A DNA stretch of 64,000 bases from Streptomyces sp. TLI_105 (GTDB taxonomy: Bacteria; Actinomycetota; Actinomycetes; Streptomycetales; Streptomycetaceae): NCBI RefSeq assembly GCF_900105415.1, contig NZ_FNSM01000001.1, positions 4,306,501 to 4,370,500 of the forward strand, given 5' to 3'. This document shows positions 8,557-16,514 of this stretch, one piece after another (within the stretch, counting starts at the first letter, position 1; each line of letters starts with the position of its first letter). The notes below the pieces were generated by a model. It had not been told where the DNA came from. It ran no database searches and saw nothing but the letters and a program-made list of their open reading frames with translations. Both the position numbers and the translations under genes were made by a program.

Positions 8557-9513
8557 TCAGGGCGTACGGCTGAAGGAGCGGCGGTACGCGCGCGGGGGCA
8601 CGCCCCGGCGGCGGACGAACTGGGCGCGGAGCACCGCCGCGCTGCCGAAGCCGACCGCGCGGGCGATCTCCTCGACCGGGAGCTCCGTCGTCTCCAGGAG
8701 CTCCTCGGCGCGGCTGAGGCGCAGCCCGAGCAGCCAGGCGTGCGGGGTGGTGCCGGTCGAGGCGGTGAACCGGCGGGCGAAGGAGCGGCGGCTCATCAGG
8801 GCCCGGCGGGCCAGCTCGGCGACGGGCAGCGGCTGGTGGAGGTTCTCCCGGGCCCAGGCGAGGACGTCGGTGAGCCGTTCGTCCCGGCTGTCCTCGGGCA
8901 CGGGCGTCGACAGGTACTGGGCCTGGCCGCCGTCGCGGTGGGACGGCAGCACCAGGTCCCGGGCGATGGCGTTGGCCGTGGTCGCGCCGTACTCCCGCCG
9001 CAGCAGGTGCAGGCACAGGTCGAAGCCGGCGGCGGCGCCCGCGCCGGTGACGACCGTGCCCTGGTCGACGTAGAGGGCGTCGGGTTCGACGGTGACCTCC
9101 GGGTGCCGTTCGGCCAGGAGTCCGGCGAACCGCCAGTGGGTGGTGGCCCGCCGCCCGTCGAGCAGCCCGGCCGCGGCGAGCGCGAAGGCCCCGACGCAGT
9201 GGGCCGCGACCAGCGCCCCGCGCGCGTGCGCCGCGGTCAGCGCGTCGAGCACGGCGGGCGCCGGAGGCGTACGGAAGTCGGCCCACGGCAGGGCGATCAC
9301 CAGGTCGGCGGCGGCCAGCCGGTCCAGGCCGTGGTCGACCACCAGCGGCAGTCCGACGTCGGTGCGGACCCGGCCGGGCCGGTCGGTGCAGAGCGCGAAG
9401 TCGAAGGCGGGCAGGCCCTGTCCGCGCGCGTCGAACACCTCGGAGACGATTCCGGCGCCGAGCATGCCGACGCCGTGCGGGGCGTAGGCGGCGACGGTGG
9501 GGAAGGGCGGCAC
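8557..9513 (-). CDS. GlxA-type AraC-family regulator
   Basis: 318 residues. The N-terminal DJ-1/PfpI-like domain (about 1-185) contains the nucleophile-elbow equivalent AAHCVGAFALAAAGLL. The C-terminal AraC double HTH (about 215-312) ends in the conserved VRRRGVPPRAYRRSF. This is the GlxA/FtrA class, cytosolic activators or repressors with an amidase-like sensing domain. The gene diverges from the MBL-fold hydrolase at 9604 with only 90 bp between, a likely control target. Confidence 0.88.
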   Translation of the reverse strand: MPPFPTVAAYAPHGVGMLGAGIVSEVFDARGQGLPAFDFALCTDRPGRVRTDVGLPLVVDHGLDRLAAADLVIALPWADFRTPPAPAVLDALTAAHARGALVAAHCVGAFALAAAGLLDGRRATTHWRFAGLLAERHPEVTVEPDALYVDQGTVVTGAGAAAGFDLCLHLLRREYGATTANAIARDLVLPSHRDGGQAQYLSTPVPEDSRDERLTDVLAWARENLHQPLPVAELARRALMSRRSFARRFTASTGTTPHAWLLGLRLSRAEELLETTELPVEEIARAVGFGSAAVLRAQFVRRRGVPPRAYRRSFSRTP

Positions 9514-9603
9514 GGGTGGAGTGTGGCACGCGTGGCACGATTCCCGCGATCAGTGGCAGCGCGGCCACTCGTGAAGGACCGTGTCCCGCAGAAGACTTGG
9601 GGC

Positions 9604-10218
9604 ATGACGACGACGAAGCACACCGCCGGCGACGCCCTCCTCGCCCGCACCGCCACCTACACGATCCTGACCACCGGCTACACCCTCTCCACCGGGCCCG
9701 GGGTCGCCGCCACCGTCTCGTACGTCCGCGACGGCGACCGGCACGTGATCGTCGACCCCGGGATGGTGGCCGGCCGCGACCGCATCCTGGGGCCGCTCGC
9801 CGCGCTGGGGCTCGGCCCCGACGACATCACCGACGTCGTGCTGAGCCACCACCACCCCGACAACACCATGAACGTCGGCCTCTTCGGCCGGGCCCGCGTC
9901 CACGACCACAAGGCGATCTACGAGGCCGACCAGTGGACCGACCGCGACGCCGAGGGCCATGAACTCGCCCCGTCGCTGCGGCTGATCCGTACCCCCGGCC
10001 ACAGCCCCGAGGACATCACCCTCCTCGCGGGCACCGGCGAGGGCGTCGTCGCCTTCGTGGGCGACCTCTGGTGGCGGCCGAACGGCCCCGTCGAGGACCC
10101 GGTGTCCCCGGACCAGGCCCTGCTGCGCTCCTCGCGCCTCCGCGTCCTGGCCGCCGCCGACGTCATCGTCCCCGGCCACGGCCCCGCCTTCCCCGCGGAC
10201 GACACCGCCCCGCACTGA
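9604..10218 (+). CDS. MBL-fold metal-dependent hydrolase
   Basis: 204 residues with the metallo-beta-lactamase fold. The metal motif is SHHHPDN; the usual HxHxDH has Asn in the final His position. Further ligands are in TPGHSPED, FVGDLWW and VPGHGPA. The size and motif resemble the MBLAC1-like small hydrolases. ATG 9604 is in a good position after CGCAGAAGACTTGGGGC. It is divergently paired with the GlxA-type regulator. The substrate is unknown. Confidence 0.85.
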   Translation: MTTTKHTAGDALLARTATYTILTTGYTLSTGPGVAATVSYVRDGDRHVIVDPGMVAGRDRILGPLAALGLGPDDITDVVLSHHHPDNTMNVGLFGRARVHDHKAIYEADQWTDRDAEGHELAPSLRLIRTPGHSPEDITLLAGTGEGVVAFVGDLWWRPNGPVEDPVSPDQALLRSSRLRVLAAADVIVPGHGPAFPADDTAPH

Positions 10219-10345
10219 CACCCCGCCAGGCCGACGCCGCCCCGCGCCGGCACCGCCCCGCGCCAGGTGGGCACCGCCCCGCGCCGACACCGCGCCGGGC
10301 TGATACCGCCCCCCACCGCACCGACATCGCGCCACACTGACATCG
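10219..10345. repeat. degenerate low-complexity repeat
   Basis: The space between the hydrolase and the GvpU-like gene is filled with drifting copies of a 13-18 bp unit of the CACCGCCCCGCGC kind. It has almost no coding potential on either strand. No clear terminator hairpin is visible. Confidence 0.6.
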
Positions 10346-10384
10346 CACCGCACCGGAGACCCCCGCCCCACGGGCCCGCGCCCC

Positions 10385-10390
10385 TAGAAT
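10385..10390 (+). promoter_or_regulatory. -10 element of a leaderless promoter
   Basis: TAGAAT lies 8 nt before the ATG of the GvpU-like gene at 10399, so transcription would begin at or next to the start codon. The paralogue at 24442 has TAGGAT at exactly the same distance, and the sequence in between (CGGCTT(C/T)C) is conserved. Confidence 0.6.
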
Positions 10391-10398
10391 CGGCTTCC

Positions 10399-10770
10399 AT
10401 GTCGATTCCTGACGAGCTGCTCGTCGACGTCGCCGCCACCGTGGAAGCCGGGCGGAGCAACCAGATGTCCCTGACCGTGGTCGCGGGGGGAGTGGTCATC
10501 ACCGGGCGGCTGGCGCCCGAAGCCCTGTGGAGACAGCGCGTGTCGGAGGTCCTGACGGACTCGACCCGGCTGTCCGAGTTCTCCGGGGTCTTCGCCCCCG
10601 GTGGGGGAGAGAAGGCGAAGGACACGGAGTCCCCCACCCACCTCCACTTCCACCTCGCCCGCATCCTCCAGGGGACCGTGGGCATGCCCGAGACCGGCGG
10701 GATGTACCGCGTCGCGATCGCGGACGTCAGTGCCTGGACCGTGGGGGACTTCAGCTACTCCGACAGCTGA
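10399..10770 (+). CDS. GvpU-like gas-vesicle accessory protein, copy 1
   Basis: 123-residue soluble protein resembling the GvpU family: a beta-rich start (QMSLTVVAGGVVITGRL) and a conserved end (LHFHLARILQG, then GMYRVAIADVSAW). In bacilli GvpU is encoded in gas-vesicle clusters; no structural gvp gene occurs in this window, so the role here is open. A close paralogue lies at 24442-24801 and the two share leaderless promoters. The family call is from memory of the sequence pattern and moderately sure; the gene itself is secure. Confidence 0.65.
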   Translation: MSIPDELLVDVAATVEAGRSNQMSLTVVAGGVVITGRLAPEALWRQRVSEVLTDSTRLSEFSGVFAPGGGEKAKDTESPTHLHFHLARILQGTVGMPETGGMYRVAIADVSAWTVGDFSYSDS

Positions 10771-10779
10771 CGGTCCCGG

Positions 10780-11559
10780 CTACCGCTTGACCCCCGACAC
10801 CACGAGGAACGGAGGGTGTCCGGCCTCCGCCGGATCGTGGCCGAGGAGCGCCGACCGGTGGGTGAGGACGGGCTCGTGGACGTCCAGGTCGGTGAACCCG
10901 GCCTTGCCGAGCACGTCGAGGTACGTCTGGCACGGCCAGTGGTGGTCGACCGGCTCCAGCGGGACCCCGCCGTCCGGGCGCTCCAGGCGCGACCGGCGCC
11001 GCTCGCCCTTGGTGTAGACGCGGCCGGGCTCGCCGCGGCGGAAGGTGGAGAACCGGATGCCCGTGGTGCGGGGGTTGGCGTCCAGTACGGCGAACCGGCC
11101 GCCGGGCCGCAGCACCCGGTGCGTCTCGGCGGCGATGTCGTGCAGGTCGGCGATGTCTCCGGTGGTGACGAAGACGAAGCAGGCCATGGCGGCGTCGACG
11201 GAGCCGTCGGCGAGGAAGCCGAGCCCGCCGTCGTCGGTGAGCCGGTAGTCGATCCGTGGGTGCGGGCGCCGCTCGCGGGCGATCTCCAGCATGGGGGGAG
11301 AGACGTCGACGGCGACCACGCGCGCGTCGGAGGCCTCGACGACGCGGGTGGCGACCTTGCCCGGCCCGCAGCCGTAGTCCAGGACCGTACGGACGGCGCA
11401 GGAGCCGATGCCGAGGGCGTGGAAGACGGCCGGGTAGCCGATGAGGCGCTCGGGGAGGTCGTCGTAGGAGTCGAAGGCTTCGGCGTCGAGCCGGTCCGCT
11501 TCACCGGCGTCGAGCCGGTCCGCGTCACCGAGCGGGTGCGAGGTCGTGCGAGGGGTCAT
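10780..11559 (-). CDS. class I SAM-dependent methyltransferase
   Basis: 259 residues. Motif I is VLDYGCGPGKVATRV; the post-I acidic residue is in VVAVDVSPPMLE. Motif III follows LRPGGRFAVLDANPR. The start ATG 11559 follows GGAAGGCCCCAC. The N-terminus shows a small internal duplication (ADRLDA twice). Convergent with the GvpU-like gene, the stops lying 9 bp apart. Substrate unknown. Confidence 0.85.
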   Translation of the reverse strand: MTPRTTSHPLGDADRLDAGEADRLDAEAFDSYDDLPERLIGYPAVFHALGIGSCAVRTVLDYGCGPGKVATRVVEASDARVVAVDVSPPMLEIARERRPHPRIDYRLTDDGGLGFLADGSVDAAMACFVFVTTGDIADLHDIAAETHRVLRPGGRFAVLDANPRTTGIRFSTFRRGEPGRVYTKGERRRSRLERPDGGVPLEPVDHHWPCQTYLDVLGKAGFTDLDVHEPVLTHRSALLGHDPAEAGHPPFLVVSGVKR

Positions 11560-11742
11560 GTGGGGCCTTCCGGTGATGATCCATTTCGTCCGGAACGTAC
11601 TGGTCGGGGGAGCCGGGGGACAGGGCCTGGGCACCGTGCTCACCCGGGTGGGTCAACGGTCCCGGTCGCCACCGGGCGCCCCGCCCGGCTCCATGGGTTG
11701 ATGAGAGGACTGTCGACGAGTCCGCTGATCGAAGGGGAAACT

Positions 11743-13137
11743 GTGGCGCTCCATGAGATGAAGGCCCCGAAGAGCGCCGACGCGGTGACCGACGTGTTCG
11801 CCTCCGCCCTCAGCGAGCGCGTCCTGCCGAAGCACCGGATGCCGGAGGAGCCGTCGCTGCCCGCGGTCGTCTACGCGATGCTCCACGACGAGCTGCTGCT
11901 CGACGGCAACGCGGCGCAGAACCTGGCGACGTTCTGCACGACGTGGACGGACGACGAGGTCCGCCGGCTGATGAACGAGTGCCTCGACAAGAACATGATC
12001 GACAAGGACGAGTACCCGCAGACCGCCGAGATCGAGTCGCGGTGCGTGAACATCCTGGCCGACCTGTGGAACGCCCCCGGGAGCGCGACCGGCGAGGGCA
12101 CGGCGCTCGGCTGCTCCACCACCGGCTCCAGCGAGGCCGCCATGCTCGGCGGCCTCGCCCTGAAGTGGCGGTGGCGGGAGCGGCGCCGGGCCGAGGGCAA
12201 GCCGACCGACCGGCCGAACATCGTCGCCGGGCCCGTGCAGATCTGCTGGGACAAGTTCGCCCGCTACTTCGACGTGGAGCTGCGCCAGGTCCCGCTGGAG
12301 CCGGGCGCCACGGGGCTGCGGCCGCACCAGCTGAGGGAGTACGTCGACGAGAACACCATCGGGGTCGTCGCGATCCTCGGCGTCACCTTCACCTGCGACT
12401 ACGAGCCGGTCGCCGAGCTCGCCGCCGAGCTCGACCGGATCCAGCAGGAGACGGGCCTCGACGTCCCGATCCACGTCGACGCGGCGAGCGGCGGTTTCGT
12501 CGCCCCCTTCCTCCACCGGGACCTCGTCTGGGACTTCCGGCTGCCGAGGGTCTCCTCCATCAACGCCTCCGGCCACAAGTTCGGCCTCGCGCCCCTCGGC
12601 GTGGGCTGGGCGGTCTGGCGCACCGCCGACCTCCTGCCGGAGGACCTCGTCTTCCGGGTGAACTACCTGGGCGGCGACATGCCGACGTTCGCCCTGAACT
12701 TCTCCCGGCCCGGCGGCGAGATCGTCGCCCAGTACTACAACTTCCTGCGCCTGGGACGGACCGGCTACCGGCGCGTCCAGGAGGCCTGCGCGCTGACCGC
12801 CCAGTACCTCGCCGAACAGGTCGCGGGGATGGGCCCGTTCACCCTGCTCTACGACGGTCAGGGCGCGCTGCCCGCCGTCTCGTACACCCTCACCGACGCG
12901 GCGGGCGCGGGCTTCAGCCTGTACGACCTCTCCGACCAGCTCCGGATGCGCGGCTGGCAGGTCCCCTCCTACCCGCTGCCCGCCGACCGGCAGGAGACCG
13001 TCATCCAGCGCGTCCTGATCCGCCACGGCATCGGCCGCGACGAGGTCGACCTGCTGGCCCAGGACATCCGCCGCTCGCTGGAGCGCCTGACGAAGGGCGT
13101 GCCGGCGGACGCCGACCGCGCCGGCTTCCACCACTGA
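11743..13137 (+). CDS. gadB: glutamate decarboxylase
   Basis: 464 residues, the normal length for bacterial GadA/GadB. GTG 11743 follows GAAGGGGA; an ATG 42 bp earlier gives a longer N-terminus without family support. The enzyme is PLP-dependent and converts L-glutamate to GABA in the cytosol, consuming a proton. The family start LHEMKAP, the substrate region DELLLDGNAAQNLATFC, the HVDAASGGF loop and the PLP-lysine motif NASGHKFG are all present. Together with the GadC-like antiporter at 6949-8418 it could support acid tolerance or GABA metabolism. Confidence 0.93.
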   Translation: MALHEMKAPKSADAVTDVFASALSERVLPKHRMPEEPSLPAVVYAMLHDELLLDGNAAQNLATFCTTWTDDEVRRLMNECLDKNMIDKDEYPQTAEIESRCVNILADLWNAPGSATGEGTALGCSTTGSSEAAMLGGLALKWRWRERRRAEGKPTDRPNIVAGPVQICWDKFARYFDVELRQVPLEPGATGLRPHQLREYVDENTIGVVAILGVTFTCDYEPVAELAAELDRIQQETGLDVPIHVDAASGGFVAPFLHRDLVWDFRLPRVSSINASGHKFGLAPLGVGWAVWRTADLLPEDLVFRVNYLGGDMPTFALNFSRPGGEIVAQYYNFLRLGRTGYRRVQEACALTAQYLAEQVAGMGPFTLLYDGQGALPAVSYTLTDAAGAGFSLYDLSDQLRMRGWQVPSYPLPADRQETVIQRVLIRHGIGRDEVDLLAQDIRRSLERLTKGVPADADRAGFHH

Positions 13138-13213
13138 GACGATCCCGCCGGTACGGATCGGGAGACGATCCCGCCGGTACGGATAAGGAGACGATCCCGC
13201 CGGTACGGATCAG
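13136..13213. repeat. three 26-bp tandem repeats after gadB
   Basis: Units start at 13136, 13162 and 13188, each reading GAGACGATCCCGCCGGTACG and differing in the last bases. The gadB stop codon lies at the front of the first unit. The first copy can fold into a hairpin (13143-13163: TCCCG-CCG, loop GTA, CGG-AT-CGGGA), so the array may act as a weak terminator. The other copies break the stem. Confidence 0.75.
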
Positions 13214-13258
13214 GATTCGAGAAGCGCCGCGCCAGGGGCCGCCACTAGCGTGAAGGCC

Positions 13259-13669
13259 ATGGACATCAGCATTCACACCAGTTCCCTCCCGCACGAGGAC
13301 CCGGACGCCTCCCTGGCGTTCTACCGGGACGCCCTCGGCTTCGAGGTCCGCAGCGACGTCGGCCAGGGCAGGACGCGGTGGATCACGGTCGGGCCCGCGG
13401 GGCAGCCGGACACGTCCATCCTCCTGGCGCCGCCCGCCGTCGACCCCGGCATCACCGAGGCCGAGCGCCGCACCATCGCCGAGATGATGGCCAAGGGCAC
13501 GTACGGCTGGATCCTCCTGGCCACCCGGGACCTCGACGCCGTCTTCGAGAAGGTGCGGGCCGCCGACGCCGAGGTCGTCCAGGAGCCGACGGAGCAGCCG
13601 TACGGCATCCGCGACTGCGCGTTCCGCGACCCCGCGGGCAACCTGATCCGCATCCAGGAACTCCGCTAG
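13259..13669 (+). CDS. VOC-family (glyoxalase-like) protein
   Basis: 136 residues with the vicinal-oxygen-chelate fold of two beta-alpha-beta-beta-beta units. LAFYRDALGFEVRSDV opens the first unit; DCAFRDPAGNLIRIQEL ends the second with the usual metal Glu. ATG 13259 follows a TAGCGT -10 element by 7 nt, pointing to a leaderless message; GTG 13250 is a possible alternative. VOC proteins of this type are commonly paired with an AraC regulator; here only a truncated one follows at 13697. Confidence 0.85.
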   Translation: MDISIHTSSLPHEDPDASLAFYRDALGFEVRSDVGQGRTRWITVGPAGQPDTSILLAPPAVDPGITEAERRTIAEMMAKGTYGWILLATRDLDAVFEKVRAADAEVVQEPTEQPYGIRDCAFRDPAGNLIRIQELR

Positions 13670-13696
13670 CGCCGGCCGGGTCGAGAGGAGCTCCCC

Positions 13697-14017
13697 ATGT
13701 GCCACCCCGCGTGGGCACGCGCGCGTGTCGCCGCGCAGCGCCTGGACGACTTCGCCCGTCTGCGGCGCGTCCGTGACCGGATCGACCGCGAGTACGCGCG
13801 CCCCTTGGACGTCCTGGAGCTGGCCCGTGGCGCGGACATGGCGGCCGGCCTGCTGAGCCGCCGGTTCCGGACCGCGTACGGCGCCTCGCCGTACGGCTAC
13901 CTGCTCGAACGCCGGGCGGAGCGCGCCCGGACCCTGCGACTGCACGGCGTACCAACGGAACCGCACGGCGTACCAACGGAACCGCACGGCGTACGGAAGG
14001 AAAGGCAGCCGGCATGA
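13697..14017 (+). pseudogene. truncated AraC-family regulator
   Basis: 106 codons that start normally (RBS GAGGAG). They contain the first HTH of an AraC regulator (LDVLELARGADMAAGLLSRR, then YGASPYGYLLERRAERA). The second HTH, obligatory in the family, is missing. Instead the frame runs into a 21-bp tandem repeat (G-V-P-T-E-P-H) and stops. The stop overlaps the next ATG (ATGA). It is probably non-functional as an activator, though a one-HTH DNA-binding peptide could still be made. Confidence 0.7.
13942..13995. repeat. 21-bp tandem repeat replacing the AraC C-terminus
   Basis: Copies of GCACGGCGTACCAACGGAAC start at 13942, 13963 and 13984 (the last partial). They encode the repeated heptapeptide at the end of the truncated AraC gene. 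The repeat sits exactly where the second HTH should begin. Confidence 0.75.
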
Positions 14018-14463
14018 CCGCCGCACCGCCCCGCGGCCTCGCGGAGCGCCTGAAGGACACCCGCGCGCGACTGGAGAGCGACATCGACCTGTGGGTCGCG
14101 TCGGGCGCCGCCGGCGTCCACCTCGTCCCGCTGTCGTTCCTGTGGGACGGCACCGCGTTCCTGGTCTCGACGCCCCGCGCCTCCGTCACCGGCCGCAACC
14201 TGCTCGCGGACGGGCGGGTGCGCCTCGCCCTCGGCCCGACGCGCGACGTCGTCCTCGTCGACGGCACCGCCGAGCCGGTGGACCTCGCGGACCTCGCCCC
14301 GGGGACCGGCGAGGCGTTCGCGGCCAGGACCGGCTTCGATCCGGGCGAACTCGGGGGCCGCTACCAGTACTTCCTGATCCGCCCGCGGCGCGTCCAGGCC
14401 TGGCGGGAGGCGAACGAACTCGAGGGCCGCACCCTCATGCGCGACGGCCGCTGGCTCGCCTGA
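14014..14463 (+). CDS. pyridoxamine 5'-phosphate oxidase-like flavin/F420 protein
   Basis: 149 residues of the split-barrel fold: LWVASGAAGVHLVPLSFLWDG, then FLVSTPRASVTGRNLLADGRV and LALGPTRDVVLVDGTA, the usual cofactor-binding strands of small PPOX/F420-dependent reductases. The start overlaps the truncated AraC stop by 4 bp, so translation is coupled. The cofactor (FMN or F420) cannot be decided from the sequence. Confidence 0.8.
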   Translation: MTAAPPRGLAERLKDTRARLESDIDLWVASGAAGVHLVPLSFLWDGTAFLVSTPRASVTGRNLLADGRVRLALGPTRDVVLVDGTAEPVDLADLAPGTGEAFAARTGFDPGELGGRYQYFLIRPRRVQAWREANELEGRTLMRDGRWLA

Positions 14464-14488
14464 CCATCCGAGAGAGGAACGAACCGCC

Positions 14489-14935
14489 ATGACAGCGAAC
14501 GACAAGTCGTACGAGGGCTTCACCGAGGACGAGCGCGACGCCATGAAGGAGCGCGCCAAGGAGCTGAAGGCGCCCACGCGTCGCGGCTCGCGCGGCGCGA
14601 AGGCGGACACCGAGCCCGAGGTGCTCGCGAAGATCGCCGAGATGGAGGAGGCGGACCGCGTCCTCGCCGAGCGCGTGCACGCCCTCGTCAAGGAGAACGC
14701 CCCGGCGCTCACCGCGAAGCTCTGGTACGGGATGCCCGCGTACGCCCGGGACGGCAAGGTCGTCTGCTTCTTCCAGAGCGCCCAGAAGTTCAAGTCCCGC
14801 TACGCCACGCTCGGTTTCAGCGACCAGGCCGCCCTCGACGAGGACACCCTGTGGCCCACCGCGTACGCCCTCACGGCCCTGACCCCGGCCACGGAGCAGC
14901 GCATCGCGGCGCTTCTCAAGCAGGCGGCGGGCTGA
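14489..14935 (+). CDS. DUF1801/YdhG-type small protein
   Basis: 148 residues. A charged helical N-terminus is followed by the DUF1801-like domain (VHALVKENAPALTAKLWYG, then MPAYARDGKVVCFFQSA and KSRYATLGFSD). Related folds include iron-chaperone-like YdhG proteins. Function unknown. GAGAGAGGAACG precedes the start, and the gene follows the PPOX-like gene by 25 bp, probably in one operon. Confidence 0.8.
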   Translation: MTANDKSYEGFTEDERDAMKERAKELKAPTRRGSRGAKADTEPEVLAKIAEMEEADRVLAERVHALVKENAPALTAKLWYGMPAYARDGKVVCFFQSAQKFKSRYATLGFSDQAALDEDTLWPTAYALTALTPATEQRIAALLKQAAG

Positions 14936-14983
14936 GACGGCGGACGCCGGCCCGCTCGTGCCGGGCGACGGACGCAGGCCCGC

Positions 14984-15493
14984 TCATTCCACGCGGCGGG
15001 CGCTGACCTCCTGGTCGAGCCGCCAGGTGTCTCCGCCGTCGGCCGAGCGCTCGTCGCGCCAGCGGAAGGCGTCGGCGGTGATGTCGGAGAAGGTCCAGCG
15101 GACGAGGTCGCGGCCGGTGGCGCGTTCCATGACGATCTCGTCGTCGACCTGGCGGGCGTACATGTGCACCAGGTCGCCCCGGGCGGTGCCGTGGAAGGTG
15201 AACCGCCACAGGCGCAGGCGCGGGTCCCAGACGCGTACGCACAGACCGCACTCCTGGTCCGGGGCGCGTCCCCCGGCCGGAAGGTCGTCGTCCCCGGGCC
15301 ACCGCCAGACGTCGAGGACCGCCCGGCCCTCCAGGGCGTAGCCGAACTCCCACGCACCGCTGACGCGGCGGACCGGTGTGCCGTCGGCGGGGTGGTACGT
15401 GATCAGGGTCTTCCACCGCCCGGCCAGGCGCCCGAACTGCTCCATCTCGGCGGCGTAGGGGCCGTGGGGTCCGTCGGCGAGCAACGTCTTCAT
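14984..15493 (-). CDS. conserved hypothetical protein, lipocalin-like (DUF1579 type)
   Basis: 169-residue soluble beta-rich protein. FGRLAGRWKTLITYHPADG near the start and repeated WRFTFHGTARGDLVH / VRWTFSDITADAFRWR stretches resemble the DUF1579 beta-barrel group. Its ATG overlaps the stop of the arginase-family gene by 4 bp, so the two are co-translated. No catalytic residues can be assigned. Confidence 0.75.
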   Translation of the reverse strand: MKTLLADGPHGPYAAEMEQFGRLAGRWKTLITYHPADGTPVRRVSGAWEFGYALEGRAVLDVWRWPGDDDLPAGGRAPDQECGLCVRVWDPRLRLWRFTFHGTARGDLVHMYARQVDDEIVMERATGRDLVRWTFSDITADAFRWRDERSADGGDTWRLDQEVSARRVE

Positions 15494-16413
15494 ACGGGCG
15501 TCTCCACGGGCGTCTCCACGGTCGCGAGCGGGGTCAGGGCAGAGCCGAGGCAGTCGACGAGGGGAGCGGCGTAGCTGCCGTCCGGGTCGAGCTCGGGGTC
15601 GTAGACGGTGACGTCGAGGCCCACCACGCGGCCGGTGCGGACGAGGCCCGCGACGAGTTCGGCGAGCCGGGCGAAGTCCAGGCCGGGTCGGCCGGGGGAG
15701 TCCACGGCGGGCAGGACGCGCTCGTCGAGCACGTCGAGGTCTAGGTGGAGCCAGACGCGGTCGAGGCCGCGCAGCTCCAGGCGACGGCCGACCCGCTCGC
15801 CCAGCTCGGCGATCCCGATCCGCCGGATCTCCCGGGCGGTGAACCGGACGACCGGCGGCGTCTGGTCGTCCTCCCGGTCGCCGATCTGGATCACGTCCTC
15901 GTCGGGGACCAGGGGGCGGCCCACCCCGGGCCAGTGGGTGAGGAGCAGTTCGCCCCGGCCGGTGGCCAGGGCGAGGTCCATTCCGGCGGCCGAGCCGAGG
16001 GACGTGCTCATGTCGTGGTTGCCGGGGTGCCGGAAGTCGCTGTGTCCGTCGAGGTGGACCAGGCCGCAGCGTCCCTGGTGCCGGGCGCCCAGGAGGCAGC
16101 CGAGCAGGACGCTGCAGTCGCCGCCGACCACGACCGGGAACCGGGAGGCGGCCAGCGCGGCCCGTACCGCGTCGCCGAGCAGCAGCGTGTGCTCGCGGAG
16201 GGTCACGCCGTTGCGGACGCGGGTCGCGGGCTGCGGATCGAACGCGTACGGCGGACGGTCGAGCTCCACCACCCGGTCCGGCCGCAGCCGTTCCGCCAGA
16301 CCCGCCGACAGCAGTGCGTCCGGGGCCCGCCAGGCGCCGGGCTCGTGCCCCGGCGCGGGCGGTCGCAGCCCGAGGTTCCAGGGGGCGGTGATGATCTCGA
16401 CGGCGGCAGCCAT
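15490..16413 (-). CDS. arginase/agmatinase/formiminoglutamase family hydrolase
   Basis: 307 residues of the ureohydrolase fold. Manganese motifs are visible: GGDCSV, LDGHSDF, and LHLDLDVLDERVLPAVDSPG. In the second, the canonical DxHxD reads D-G-H-S-D. ATG 16413 follows GAGGAGCGCTC. The family hydrolyses guanidino compounds to urea or formamide. It is divergent from the CGNR regulator at 16515 across a palindromic operator. The C-terminus ends in a duplicated E-T-P-V. The exact substrate is unknown. Confidence 0.87.
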   Translation of the reverse strand: MAAAVEIITAPWNLGLRPPAPGHEPGAWRAPDALLSAGLAERLRPDRVVELDRPPYAFDPQPATRVRNGVTLREHTLLLGDAVRAALAASRFPVVVGGDCSVLLGCLLGARHQGRCGLVHLDGHSDFRHPGNHDMSTSLGSAAGMDLALATGRGELLLTHWPGVGRPLVPDEDVIQIGDREDDQTPPVVRFTAREIRRIGIAELGERVGRRLELRGLDRVWLHLDLDVLDERVLPAVDSPGRPGLDFARLAELVAGLVRTGRVVGLDVTVYDPELDPDGSYAAPLVDCLGSALTPLATVETPVETPV

Positions 16414-16440
16414 GAGCGCTCCTCGCATCCGAACCGGATT

Positions 16441-16470
16441 CCAACCGGGTAACATCAGTACACTGGTTGG
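16441..16470. promoter_or_regulatory. palindromic operator between divergent genes
   Basis: Inverted repeat CCAACC (16441-16446) and GGTTGG (16465-16470), with a further AACCGG just outside. It sits between the arginase-family start (16413) and the CGNR regulator start (16515), placed to control both. The CGNR protein is the obvious candidate binder; this is inference. Confidence 0.55.
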
Positions 16471-16514
16471 ATGGACGGAGCAAGGCCGGGCAGGCGCACG
16501 AAAGGCGGCCAGAC

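Noticed and set aside
7201..9600. Long open frame leading into the MBL-fold gene from far upstream
   Set aside because: Only the last 204 codons (from 9604) show coding character; the rest is antisense to the permease and GlxA-type regulator.
10219..10345. Low-complexity repeat considered as an origin or iterons
   Set aside because: The units drift freely, have no fixed period and lie between two ordinary genes.
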